The position numbers and the translations under genes were made by a program. Positions 19,544 through 27,849 of a stretch of 64,000 bases of DNA are shown piece after piece. The notes beneath the pieces are model-generated. The model made no database searches. It was not told the origin of the DNA and was given only the letters and a program-made list of their open reading frames with translations. The stretch spans positions 1 to 64,000 of the forward strand of contig NZ_AXVR01000024.1 of assembly GCF_000484695.1 (NCBI RefSeq). The letters are read 5' to 3'. The stretch's first letter is position 1, and each line of letters opens with the position of its first letter. This DNA comes from Salinispora cortesiana (GTDB taxonomy: Bacteria; Actinomycetota; Actinomycetes; Mycobacteriales; Micromonosporaceae).

Positions 19544-20594
19544 GTCCGGCACCTTCCAGTTCGGCTGCGCTGGCGAGTACCAGCGAGCGGGTGGTCACGT
19601 CGCTGTCGCCGTAGACAGCCGTTCGGGGGCCCGTCAGACCGTGGGCATGACGGAGTAGGTGGATGGGCTTGCCGTGCAGCACGACCACGAAGCTCTCCTC
19701 GGGGCGGTCCACCGGCCGGGCCACACAGTGGACCCGGATCGTGCCGTCGCCGTGGTAGCGCTGAAGCCCTTCGACACACCACTGCAGCTCGATGGCGTCC
19801 GGCGGTGTTATCGCAGCGGGTCCGTCGAGTTCGAGCCGGACGATCGGGGGCGGGCCGCAGGCGGCGGTGTCGTGATCCCAGACCGCCCGGCCCGGCGGCA
19901 CACCGTCGCGCCACTGCCCGGGGGGACAGATCCGGCCGGCGTCCACCAGCGTGCTGGCCTTGGCCGGGTCACCGAGGTCGTCCCGGTCGTACCCGGACGG
20001 CACCACGGGGAGATCTCGGATGGTCAGCGCGGGTAGCACCCGGCGCCCGGCGAGTTGCGCCGCGGTCTGCCGGCCCTTGCGCGAGGAGAGGGAGAACGCT
20101 GCCCCGGCCACGAGCACGGCCGCGGGCGCGGGGCGCAGGATGAGCGGGCGACCCCGCCAGTCCGCTGGCGGTGCGGCGGCGGGTGGGTGCGCCAGCAGCG
20201 CCAGGTCCTGCCCCGCGACGGCCGAGACCAACTCCAGCGGTGTGCCGGGACCGGCGGTGCCGAGCACAACCGGCCCGCCCGCGGTCTCGATCCGGACCAG
20301 CAGGTCGCTGCGGCCCGGCACCGGCAGGTCGGCATCGGTTCGCCACTCGTGGATCGTGGCGACGGCGCTCTGTAGCCCGTCGAGGGCGCCACCGATCCGG
20401 GCGGTGGCGTCGGTGAGCAGCAGCGCTACGTTCTTGGCTGCCGCATCGGCGGCGGATCCGCCCACCCGCTCCGAGCAGAGCACCCGTCCGGAGGTGTCCC
20501 GGCGAAGCTGCACGAGGTCCAGCGACACGGTCAGCCGGGGGCCGGCGGAGGTGGGGGTGAGCAGCCCGGAGGCGCGCAGCCGAAGCTCAGGCAT
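19518..20594 (-). CDS. TldE/PmbA-like partner protein (divergent)
   Basis: 358-residue protein whose ATG overlaps the end of the TldD-like gene by 8 bp, the usual arrangement of TldD/TldE pairs. The similarity is weak by eye: beta-rich sequence with a TldE-like C-terminal part (LVLASAAELEGAGHAVVTVNS) and no HExxxH site, as expected for the non-catalytic subunit. In microcin B17 processing TldD/TldE form a heterodimeric metalloprotease that degrades the modified peptide; here the pair would release the mature unit from the scaffold peptide. The TldE assignment rests mainly on context, with moderate confidence. Confidence 0.6.
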   Translation of the reverse strand: MPELRLRASGLLTPTSAGPRLTVSLDLVQLRRDTSGRVLCSERVGGSAADAAAKNVALLLTDATARIGGALDGLQSAVATIHEWRTDADLPVPGRSDLLVRIETAGGPVVLGTAGPGTPLELVSAVAGQDLALLAHPPAAAPPADWRGRPLILRPAPAAVLVAGAAFSLSSRKGRQTAAQLAGRRVLPALTIRDLPVVPSGYDRDDLGDPAKASTLVDAGRICPPGQWRDGVPPGRAVWDHDTAACGPPPIVRLELDGPAAITPPDAIELQWCVEGLQRYHGDGTIRVHCVARPVDRPEESFVVVLHGKPIHLLRHAHGLTGPRTAVYGDSDVTTRSLVLASAAELEGAGHAVVTVNS

Positions 20595-21846
20595 GACGCA
20601 CCGCCCGGATCCCGACCGATCCTGCGGGCAGCCGGAGGCCCGCGTTGGCGAAGGACACCAGGACCGGATACTGGCCCAGCTTGCCGCAGCCACCGGTGGC
20701 CCGGAGGTACCCCTCTACCTGGTGTGCGTAGGGCCGTAGGCGTGCCAGCGCCCGCGCGCCGTCGCCGACGATGCGGAGGGGGCCGAGCCGGGCGGTGGTG
20801 CCGTCGGCCCGGTGCAGTACGGAGATCGGCGCGTGGAAGACGAACGCACCCGAGGCGATGTTCATCATCTCCAGCCGCAGCCCGCGGGGAGCGATCCAGT
20901 CTCCGGCCGGCTCCTCGACCTCGACCCCGGGCTCCAGTACCGCCGCGGTGTGCGTCATACGTGGGATCGCGGGGTGTCGGTAGTTCTGTCGGCGTCCGTG
21001 GCCGGTTCTGGTGGTGTTCAGGCGCTGGGCCAGGGCCAGATCGTTCATCGGCCGACCGACCACGCCCCGGTCGATCAGGCGGGTGGTGACCGAGTCGGCT
21101 CCCTCGTCGTCGAAGGCGCTCCGATAGCCGCCGGCGGCGAGGTGGCCGCCGTCGAGGAGGGACAGCCAGGGTGGGGCAACCCGTTGCCCGAGCTGTTGGC
21201 CCAGGTAGCTGGTGCCGGAGGCGACGACGTCGGCCTCCATTGGGTGTCCGACGAGCTCGTGGAAGAACGCCCCGGCGAACCCCGGCAGCAGGACGAGGTC
21301 GGCGTTCGCGGGTAGCTCCTCGGCCAGCGGCAGACCGAGCCGGCCGCGCATCTCGGTGGCCGTCTGCCTCGCCGCCCGCGCCAGCGTGCCGGGATCGTCG
21401 ATCGGATTCCACCGGACAGACTGCGTGTGCCGGGTGCCGTCGTCGCTGGTCAGGGTGAGCAGCAGCGTCGCGACGAAGCGGTGGGTGGAGCGGACCTGGT
21501 CCGGGTCTCCGGCCGCGACGTGCTGCTCCGCGACGCCGAGAACGAGCTCGGCGCCGGTCTCGGCGGCGATTGTGGTAAGCAGGGCGCGGTGCTGCGCCGT
21601 CACCTCGAACACCGGTCGGCCCTGGACCTCGCGCAGGACATCGGCGGCCGGCGCGGTCGGCCCGGCGCAACCGGTCCCGAGCAGCGCGTCGCCGTCGGTG
21701 AACCGGTGTTCGGTGCAGCCGTCCCCGAGGTGCCGCTCCACACTCATCCCGCGGACGGCCGAGCGTTGGCTCGGGAACGAGCCGTCCGGTCGTACGTCGA
21801 CCCGCAACCGTAGGGAGTGTTCGCTGAACCAGACCGTCGGCGTCAT
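20587..21846 (-). CDS. TldD-like metalloprotease
   Basis: 419-residue protein with the zinc-binding HELVGHPMEAD (HExxxH) motif near residue 195, preceded by LLPGFAGAFF, and with RSAFDDEGADSVTTRLIDRG after it, all characteristic of TldD/PmbA metalloproteases. ATG 21846 overlaps the PEARL 2 stop by 4 bp (ATGA). Known TldD/TldE complexes cut unfolded or leader-like peptides. In the ammosamide and lymphostin loci the peptide scaffold must be removed to free the amino-acid-derived product, making this the likely release protease. Confidence 0.85.
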   Translation of the reverse strand: MTPTVWFSEHSLRLRVDVRPDGSFPSQRSAVRGMSVERHLGDGCTEHRFTDGDALLGTGCAGPTAPAADVLREVQGRPVFEVTAQHRALLTTIAAETGAELVLGVAEQHVAAGDPDQVRSTHRFVATLLLTLTSDDGTRHTQSVRWNPIDDPGTLARAARQTATEMRGRLGLPLAEELPANADLVLLPGFAGAFFHELVGHPMEADVVASGTSYLGQQLGQRVAPPWLSLLDGGHLAAGGYRSAFDDEGADSVTTRLIDRGVVGRPMNDLALAQRLNTTRTGHGRRQNYRHPAIPRMTHTAAVLEPGVEVEEPAGDWIAPRGLRLEMMNIASGAFVFHAPISVLHRADGTTARLGPLRIVGDGARALARLRPYAHQVEGYLRATGGCGKLGQYPVLVSFANAGLRLPAGSVGIRAVRHA

Positions 21847-24092
21847 GCCTGCCCACCTTCGCCGACGACCTGCATCCGCAGCTCGCTGGTGTAGCGCCGC
21901 CCCTCGGCGTCGCGGAGCCACAGCCCCTCCGGTCCCGGTGCCATCCGCTCCACGTCGATCTCGTCGCAACCCCGGGTGATGTGGTTGACCAGGTCGGCTG
22001 CGAGTGGGGAAGCGAGATCGATCAGGTATGGCTTGCGTTCGTGGGCGCTGCGGCCAAAGAGGAACCGGACGTTGGTGTCGCGGGCCAGCCGACGTAGCCC
22101 GAGGAACCGGGTGTGCGGCTCCGCCGCCGCCAACGTCTGGGTCGGTACCCGCCAGCGGGCGCGTTGCAGGGTCACCGCCCCCAGTACGACCTCGGGCAGT
22201 GCGCCGCCGGTGGCGGTACGGAAGGTGGGGTGCAGGACCTGCGGGTGCGACAGCGCGGCGATCGGCGCGTACTTGACGAAGTCGCTGAGCGGAACGTACG
22301 CGGTGACGTTGCGACCGTCTGGATCCCGGAGGGTGACCGCGTCGGAGGTGATTGAGACCCGGAGGTCTTCGGGTTTGAGCAGGTCCGCTCGGCCCTCGTC
22401 GGTCCAGGAGAGCGGACGCATCGCGACCTCCCGGCCGGGGAACCGGTAGTAGCCCTTGTTCCGGCGACCGAGGTCGAGGCCGACCAGGTCGTCGGCCCGC
22501 CGGGCGACCCATTCGGCGGCGGCTGCGCCGAACCGTCGCGGATCCGGATGCATGGTGGCGAGCCAGCTGTCGACCAGCAGGTGGTGGTGGGCGCGGGACA
22601 GCACCAACGGTGCCTCGTCCAGCCCCGCCACGTCCGCCGCCGCAGGGCAGAGGTCGATGACGGCGTACCGCTCGCCGGCGAGGGCGTTGGCCTGACCGAT
22701 GAGCTGGGCCAGCTCGGACCGCCAGTCCTCACCCGGGTAGCTGGGCGCGTAGGTCGCCTGGTAGGTGCTGGTGGAGTCGGATTGATCCGCGGCGGCCCGG
22801 GTCGCGTACTCGAGGAGGTTCAGTTCGATGTCCTGGCCGTTGCCGGTGAAGCTTTCGCGGACGGCCTCGGCCGCCGCGGCCTGGGTGGCTTGACCGTGCG
22901 TGACGCAGGCCTCCAGGAGCGGGGTGAGCTGCTCCTCCCAGCGCCGAATCAGATCGGCCCCGATGGTGAGGGCGAAGGGGGAGGCGCACTCCTCGAAGAA
23001 GACCGCCCGGTCGGCGTAGGCGGCACCCGCACCTCGGCGGGCCGGCCTGCCGGTGATCTCGGTGAACCGGGTCTCCAGCGCCGCGACCGTGGTGACCTTG
23101 CTTTCCAGCGGCTGTTGGACCAGCTCCGCGAGGAGCGCGGCGAGATCGTCGAGGCGGGCGAGCCATTGGGCTCGGGCGGGTGTGGCCGGTAGCGCGGCGA
23201 GTTGTTCGCGCAGGGTCGTGAGGGGATCCAGGTCGTAGTCGCCGCCGCCGAGTCCGATCGTGAGGTGCTCGGTCGCCACCAGCTTCATCAGCGTCCGTAC
23301 CACCTCGACGGCGGGGCGGCCCGAACGGTGGATCAGCTGCCGCACGGTCGTGCCGCCCGGGAGCACCTGGGCCAGGATCGGCTCACCCGGGTCGGTGCCG
23401 CGGCCGGTGCGGTGGAATCGGAGGTGCGGCAGGATCGCGGAGTCCCGGGCGATGGCCAACGCCAGGGCCCGCGCCGCCCAGTGGGACAGAAACACCCGGC
23501 GCGTACGGGGAACGTCTCGGCGGAGCTGGGCGTCGCCTCCGGGGCTCACCGCGCCGTAGGCCATTGGGCCGAAGAAGCTGACCGTTTCGTTCTTGGCGCA
23601 GAACCGTTGCACGTAGGTGTACATCTGTCGGCGTACCCGCCGCCAGCGTGAGTTCAGTGCGCCCTGGTACGCCAAGAACGGTTGCAGCATGTTGCGGTAG
23701 GCGTCCGGGTTGGACAGGAAGACCGCCTCGGATACCTGGGACGTTGCCAGCAGCTCCCGGAGTTCTTTGCCGACCTGCTCGTCCGCTGCCTGGTAGGCGC
23801 GGACGTACTGGGCCAGTGCCTCCCCCCAGGCATCGACCGCCGCCCGCCAGTCCGGCCCGGCAGCCCGGGGCAGCTGAGCGACTCGGCCGTGCAGCACGTC
23901 TGCCCGGATCCCGGCGGCTCGATCGCCGGCGAAGTGCGTCGAGACGCCGGCCAGGAGGACCTCCTCCCGCCGGACCACCTCGTCGGCCAACTCCAACAGG
24001 TCGCCGGAGGCGCCCAGCTCCTCCAGCCAGTCGAACGGCATTCCCGCGTGGCGCACGATGAACTCGCGGCCAATGCGCCAGTTTCTTGTCAT
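21843..24092 (-). CDS. LanB-like peptide aminoacyl-tRNA ligase (PEARL) candidate 2
   Basis: 749-residue LanB glutamylation-domain protein without an elimination domain. It carries KNETVSFFGP near residue 165, AAYADRAVFFEE mid-protein, VTLQRARWRV, and a C-terminal block FGRSAHERKPYLIDL followed by MAPGPEGLWLRD. It overlaps its neighbours by 4 bp on both sides (ATGA at 24089-24092 and at 21843-21846). The N-terminus (MTRNWRIGREFIVRHAG) differs from the other three paralogues, which start with a ...LRxAGF/STGF segment. Expected role: transfer of an aminoacyl group from tRNA to the scaffold peptide C-terminus or to an oxidised indole. Confidence 0.82.
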   Translation of the reverse strand: MTRNWRIGREFIVRHAGMPFDWLEELGASGDLLELADEVVRREEVLLAGVSTHFAGDRAAGIRADVLHGRVAQLPRAAGPDWRAAVDAWGEALAQYVRAYQAADEQVGKELRELLATSQVSEAVFLSNPDAYRNMLQPFLAYQGALNSRWRRVRRQMYTYVQRFCAKNETVSFFGPMAYGAVSPGGDAQLRRDVPRTRRVFLSHWAARALALAIARDSAILPHLRFHRTGRGTDPGEPILAQVLPGGTTVRQLIHRSGRPAVEVVRTLMKLVATEHLTIGLGGGDYDLDPLTTLREQLAALPATPARAQWLARLDDLAALLAELVQQPLESKVTTVAALETRFTEITGRPARRGAGAAYADRAVFFEECASPFALTIGADLIRRWEEQLTPLLEACVTHGQATQAAAAEAVRESFTGNGQDIELNLLEYATRAAADQSDSTSTYQATYAPSYPGEDWRSELAQLIGQANALAGERYAVIDLCPAAADVAGLDEAPLVLSRAHHHLLVDSWLATMHPDPRRFGAAAAEWVARRADDLVGLDLGRRNKGYYRFPGREVAMRPLSWTDEGRADLLKPEDLRVSITSDAVTLRDPDGRNVTAYVPLSDFVKYAPIAALSHPQVLHPTFRTATGGALPEVVLGAVTLQRARWRVPTQTLAAAEPHTRFLGLRRLARDTNVRFLFGRSAHERKPYLIDLASPLAADLVNHITRGCDEIDVERMAPGPEGLWLRDAEGRRYTSELRMQVVGEGGQA

Positions 24093-25558
24093 TGTGGACT
24101 CCGGATTGCCCCGGCCCGGACCAGCTGACCGGACAGTTTTGTACGGACCGTGTCACTGAGGTGCTGCCATACGGCAGCGTCGCCGCTCGCCAACCGCCGT
24201 ACGACCGGCGTCAGTCTCGGGTGCAGCCGAAAGGCGCTACCCGTGCGCAGGTTCACCACGAAGGATCCGGGTCCGCGCCCATCTGGCCCGGCCCCGCTGG
24301 CCTCGACGACCGCGGCGGAGGGTTCCCATGTGGTGGGGGGCTGGATTCCGGGCGCGAGCGCGCAGCAGGCGAGCCGACCGGGATACAGCTCGGTTTCGGC
24401 GCCGAACTCGGCGGTCAGGGTGCTGGTGATGCGCTGCCGGTCGGTGTCGTCGAGCGACCCCGGCCCGTGAAAGCGATCCCAGCGCGGGAGATCGTGCCGC
24501 GGCGAGTCCTGCCGGGTCAGCGGCACCCCACCCCACGTCGTCGATCTGCGCGGACCGTTCCGGCTGGTCAGCCGGAACGGGCTCAGACCCGCCAACCGGG
24601 GTCCGGGCCCGGAGTGCAGCCGCCGGGCGGCGGTCGTGGTCGCGTCGGCGTCCAGCCCGGGAGCGCCGACCAGTAGCTCTACGGCCAGCCGGTCGTCGCC
24701 GACGAACCGGCGTACCGTCTCCAGGTCGGTATCGATGCCACTCACCCCCGTCACCGCCGACCAGGCGGAGAAACGGGCCACGGTCAGCGCCACCCCGCGG
24801 CAGTCCCGCCAGGCCCGGGCCGGCAGCAGCACGGCCTGCTCGGGGGCGAGCCAACCCGCCCAGGCCTGCCCGGGGTGCCACTGGTGGGCGTCGCGTACCC
24901 AGCGGATGTCTTCGCCCACCGGGGCCCACTCTCGCCGTAGGCGCCAGGACGGCGTCCAGTCCTCGAACTCGGCGCCGGCGAACGGTGCGAGCGCACGCAG
25001 TGCCTTCCGGTGCGCGGCGGCGAATCGCCCGCAGAGGGTGACTCGGTGCGGACCCAGTGCCACCGCCAACGCGGCGGCGGCTGGAAGCTGCTGGTCGGTT
25101 TCGACCAGCAGGTGCACCCGAGCCCCCGGTGCCCAGGCTCGGGCCCGGTCGGCCTCCGGTGCGAACAGGGCGGTCCGGGCCGCGGCGGACACCACGTCGG
25201 CGCCCGACTCGGTGGTTCCGTTGACCAGTTCGACATCGTCTACGGCCAGACGGATCGTCGGGTCTGCTTCGGCGGTCAGTCGCAGGGCCAGACCCGTGGC
25301 CCGGAGCCGGCCCCAGTCGTCGCGCCCGCGGCCCAGGATCGTCGCGGCGGCGGCGGCGAAGAGCGCCTTGGTGGCCGCTTCCGCGGCGGCCACTCCGGGT
25401 GTTGGCCGTGCCGCGGACTCGACCAACGCGTGTAGGCTCACCGGAGCGCAGAGCCGGTCGAGGAATTCGGCATTGGCGTCGAACAGCTCGTCCCCGGGCC
25501 CCAGGACCGGTTCGAGGCTCAGGTCGTACAGGGGAGGCAGGATCACTCGGCGCATCAC
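24089..25558 (-). CDS. Unrecognised pathway protein, 489 aa
   Basis: I do not recognise a family with confidence. The protein starts MMRRVILPPLYDLSLEPVLG. The middle part alternates short beta-strands and helices in a way that would suit an alpha/beta barrel but has no CxxxCxxC motif, so an active radical SAM enzyme is unlikely. The last 50 residues (FRLHPRLTPVVRRLASGD... LVRAGAI) look like a small winged helix, possibly peptide-binding as in PqqD-type RRE domains. It overlaps the PEARL genes on both sides by exactly 4 bp, so it is made in fixed ratio with them and probably works on the same scaffold. Confidence 0.75.
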   Translation of the reverse strand: MMRRVILPPLYDLSLEPVLGPGDELFDANAEFLDRLCAPVSLHALVESAARPTPGVAAAEAATKALFAAAAATILGRGRDDWGRLRATGLALRLTAEADPTIRLAVDDVELVNGTTESGADVVSAAARTALFAPEADRARAWAPGARVHLLVETDQQLPAAAALAVALGPHRVTLCGRFAAAHRKALRALAPFAGAEFEDWTPSWRLRREWAPVGEDIRWVRDAHQWHPGQAWAGWLAPEQAVLLPARAWRDCRGVALTVARFSAWSAVTGVSGIDTDLETVRRFVGDDRLAVELLVGAPGLDADATTTAARRLHSGPGPRLAGLSPFRLTSRNGPRRSTTWGGVPLTRQDSPRHDLPRWDRFHGPGSLDDTDRQRITSTLTAEFGAETELYPGRLACCALAPGIQPPTTWEPSAAVVEASGAGPDGRGPGSFVVNLRTGSAFRLHPRLTPVVRRLASGDAAVWQHLSDTVRTKLSGQLVRAGAIRSPQ

Positions 25559-27849
25559 TGTCCACCACCTCGCAGGTAGACGCAGCGCAACTCCGAGGCG
25601 AACCGCAGCTCACCGTCGCGAAGCCAGGCGTCGGTCGGCGCGGGCAGGGCCTCGGTGACGGCGAGGTGGTCGTCGGTGGCCGCCAGCCGCGCCATCCCCT
25701 TCAGCAGGTCGGGGCTCGCGGTGTCGACATACACCGGCTTGCGCTCGGCCGGCGACTTGACGAAGAAGCGGTTCGGCAGGGCGCGTTCGGTGACCAGCCG
25801 GGCGGCACCGAGCAGCAGGTCCAGGTCCCGCTGGCCGCGGAGCGACGTCTGCACCTCGGCGCTCGGCACCAGCCAACGGCGCCGGGAGAAGACCGCGTTG
25901 CCCCAGCGCAGCCGGGGCAGGTACGGCAGCGTCGGTAGGACGGCGCGACGAATGCGGGGCAGTGCGAGCGCGGTGTGCACCGCCGTGTCGAGCTCGCCGT
26001 TGTGCAACAGCAGGCTTCGCCCGGGGAAGCTGGCTCCCCGAAGCACCACCTGCTCCCCGTCACTGTCGAGCCAGAGTTCGTCCAGGCCGATCCGGTGCCG
26101 GCCGGCCGTCGCGGAGCCACCCAGCTCGAGTACGACGCCGGGGAACTCCAGCGGCGGTAGCCCGGTCGTCCGCCGGGAGATCACGTTGACGGCTATCTGG
26201 TCGCCGAGAGCTCGCCGGACGGCGGCGTCGCGCTCGGCCAGCAGCGTCGCCGCATCCGGGTGAAACTGAAGGGCCCACGGGGTGAGTAGCGCCGCGTCGT
26301 GGATGTCGCCGAGCACCAACGGAGTCGTACCCGGGTCGTAGTCGGCCAGGTTGGCCGTACCGATCAGGACGTCGATGGAGCACAAAACTGGTGCGGCGGG
26401 GGCGGGCACGGTGGGCACGGTGGGCAGCAGGCCGGCGACGTCAAGCTCACTCGCCTCCGGTCCGGCTTCGCCGACGACGCGGGCCAGTTCCGTGCTGAGC
26501 TGACCGCCGTACTCGATGGACATGTCCGCGCAGATGCTCAGCGCTCGCAGCAGCGGAGTGCGGCCGGGGCCGAGCCGCCGCGCCACCGCCCGGTTGGTTT
26601 GCACCCGGGTCAGCTCCGCCTCATGTGCGAGCAGGTCGAGTACGGGGGCTGCCGCCGCCCGCAGGTCGTGGGCGAGCTGCCCACGCAGCTCCAGTTGGGC
26701 GGTCCCCACCGCGGCCTCGTGGATGATCACCCGGTCGTTGTAGAAGCGGCTGCGGTTGGTCGGCCCACCGGTGGGGAGCAGGGCCTCCACCTCGGCCTGG
26801 ATGGCCAGCTTGCGCTCCGGCGCGGTCCAGGGATAGCTGTCGAGGAGGTCGAGCACCTTGACCAGCAGCGAGCGGACGGCCGCCGCCCGGCTGGCGGCCT
26901 CGGCGCCGGCCTCGTCGATCCGCTCCAGGGTCCAGCGCAACGGGTCCACCGTCGTCGCCGGCGGGCACCAGGAGTGCGTCAGCACCCCCTTGGCCACGGC
27001 CGTGCGGAACAGCCCAACCGTACGGGTCACCTCGTCGCCGGCGGCCGTGGCGAGCTCAGCGATTGTGCGGTCGCCGTCCACCGCCCGGATCAACTCGGCC
27101 GACGGGTCGTCTCGGCGCGGGGGACGTGCCGTGGTCTTGCGCATGGGGACCAGGTGCGTCACCAACGCGTCATCACCGATGATCATCGTCTGGACGGCGT
27201 CGTTGACCCGGGCGGCGCAGTGCGCCTGGCGAACCCGGATCTCCCGGTGGCCCGCCCACGACAGGGTGGTTGGAGCGTCCGAGTCGGCGTCCACCCGGCC
27301 GTAGTTGATCGGCCCGAAGAAGCTCATTGTCTCGCTCTTCGCAGCCAGGCGCTGCGCGTACGCGGCGAGCTGGCGGCGGATCCTGCCCCCGGTCGCCCCC
27401 CGGACCAGATCCCGGTGGACGGCGGGGGAGGAGCAGACGATGGCATCGTTGATCCGCGGGTCGGTACGGATCTCCGCGAGCGCGGCATTGACCTTCGCCG
27501 CGTCCGCTGCGACGGTCGGCTCCAGTTGGTCTCGGGTCCGTGTCACCTGCTCGGCGATATCGTTCCACTCGGCGAGCCAGTCGCGGTCGAAGACGTCCGA
27601 CGGGGGTAGCGGGCGGACGTTGCGTAGCTTGCTCTGCTGGCCTCGGGTGAGGCGAGCCGAAGCCCGCATCCGTGCGGCCACCTCGGCGGCCCGCCGCTCC
27701 AGAGTGGCCAAGTCGCCGAGCAGCGCTGCGGTCTGGAGATAGGTCAGGGACTCGATCAGTTGCCAGGGGAAGCCGGCGCTGCGCAGCACGAGGGTTGGCA
27801 ACAGTTCCCAGCTGGGATCGGCCGGGCCGGCACTGGTGGGGACGGTCAC
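25555..27849 (-). CDS. LanB-like peptide aminoacyl-tRNA ligase (PEARL) candidate 3
   Basis: 764-residue protein of the same family: KSETMSFFGPINYG near residue 170, SRFYNDRVIIHE mid-protein, and C-terminal LPNRFFVKSPAERKPVYVD followed by EALPAPTDAWLRDG. Start at GTG 27849 is chosen because it overlaps the previous stop in a GTGA arrangement and has AGAAGGG about 10 nt upstream; the frame is open to 27915. There is no SpaB_C domain. Its function is expected to parallel the ammosamide PEARLs, with specificity unknown. Confidence 0.82.
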   Translation of the reverse strand: MTVPTSAGPADPSWELLPTLVLRSAGFPWQLIESLTYLQTAALLGDLATLERRAAEVAARMRASARLTRGQQSKLRNVRPLPPSDVFDRDWLAEWNDIAEQVTRTRDQLEPTVAADAAKVNAALAEIRTDPRINDAIVCSSPAVHRDLVRGATGGRIRRQLAAYAQRLAAKSETMSFFGPINYGRVDADSDAPTTLSWAGHREIRVRQAHCAARVNDAVQTMIIGDDALVTHLVPMRKTTARPPRRDDPSAELIRAVDGDRTIAELATAAGDEVTRTVGLFRTAVAKGVLTHSWCPPATTVDPLRWTLERIDEAGAEAASRAAAVRSLLVKVLDLLDSYPWTAPERKLAIQAEVEALLPTGGPTNRSRFYNDRVIIHEAAVGTAQLELRGQLAHDLRAAAAPVLDLLAHEAELTRVQTNRAVARRLGPGRTPLLRALSICADMSIEYGGQLSTELARVVGEAGPEASELDVAGLLPTVPTVPAPAAPVLCSIDVLIGTANLADYDPGTTPLVLGDIHDAALLTPWALQFHPDAATLLAERDAAVRRALGDQIAVNVISRRTTGLPPLEFPGVVLELGGSATAGRHRIGLDELWLDSDGEQVVLRGASFPGRSLLLHNGELDTAVHTALALPRIRRAVLPTLPYLPRLRWGNAVFSRRRWLVPSAEVQTSLRGQRDLDLLLGAARLVTERALPNRFFVKSPAERKPVYVDTASPDLLKGMARLAATDDHLAVTEALPAPTDAWLRDGELRFASELRCVYLRGGGQ

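Noticed and set aside
22172..24156. Additional overlapping ORFs within the ligase and TldD genes
   Set aside because: All are Arg/Pro/Ser-rich shadow frames of recognised genes.
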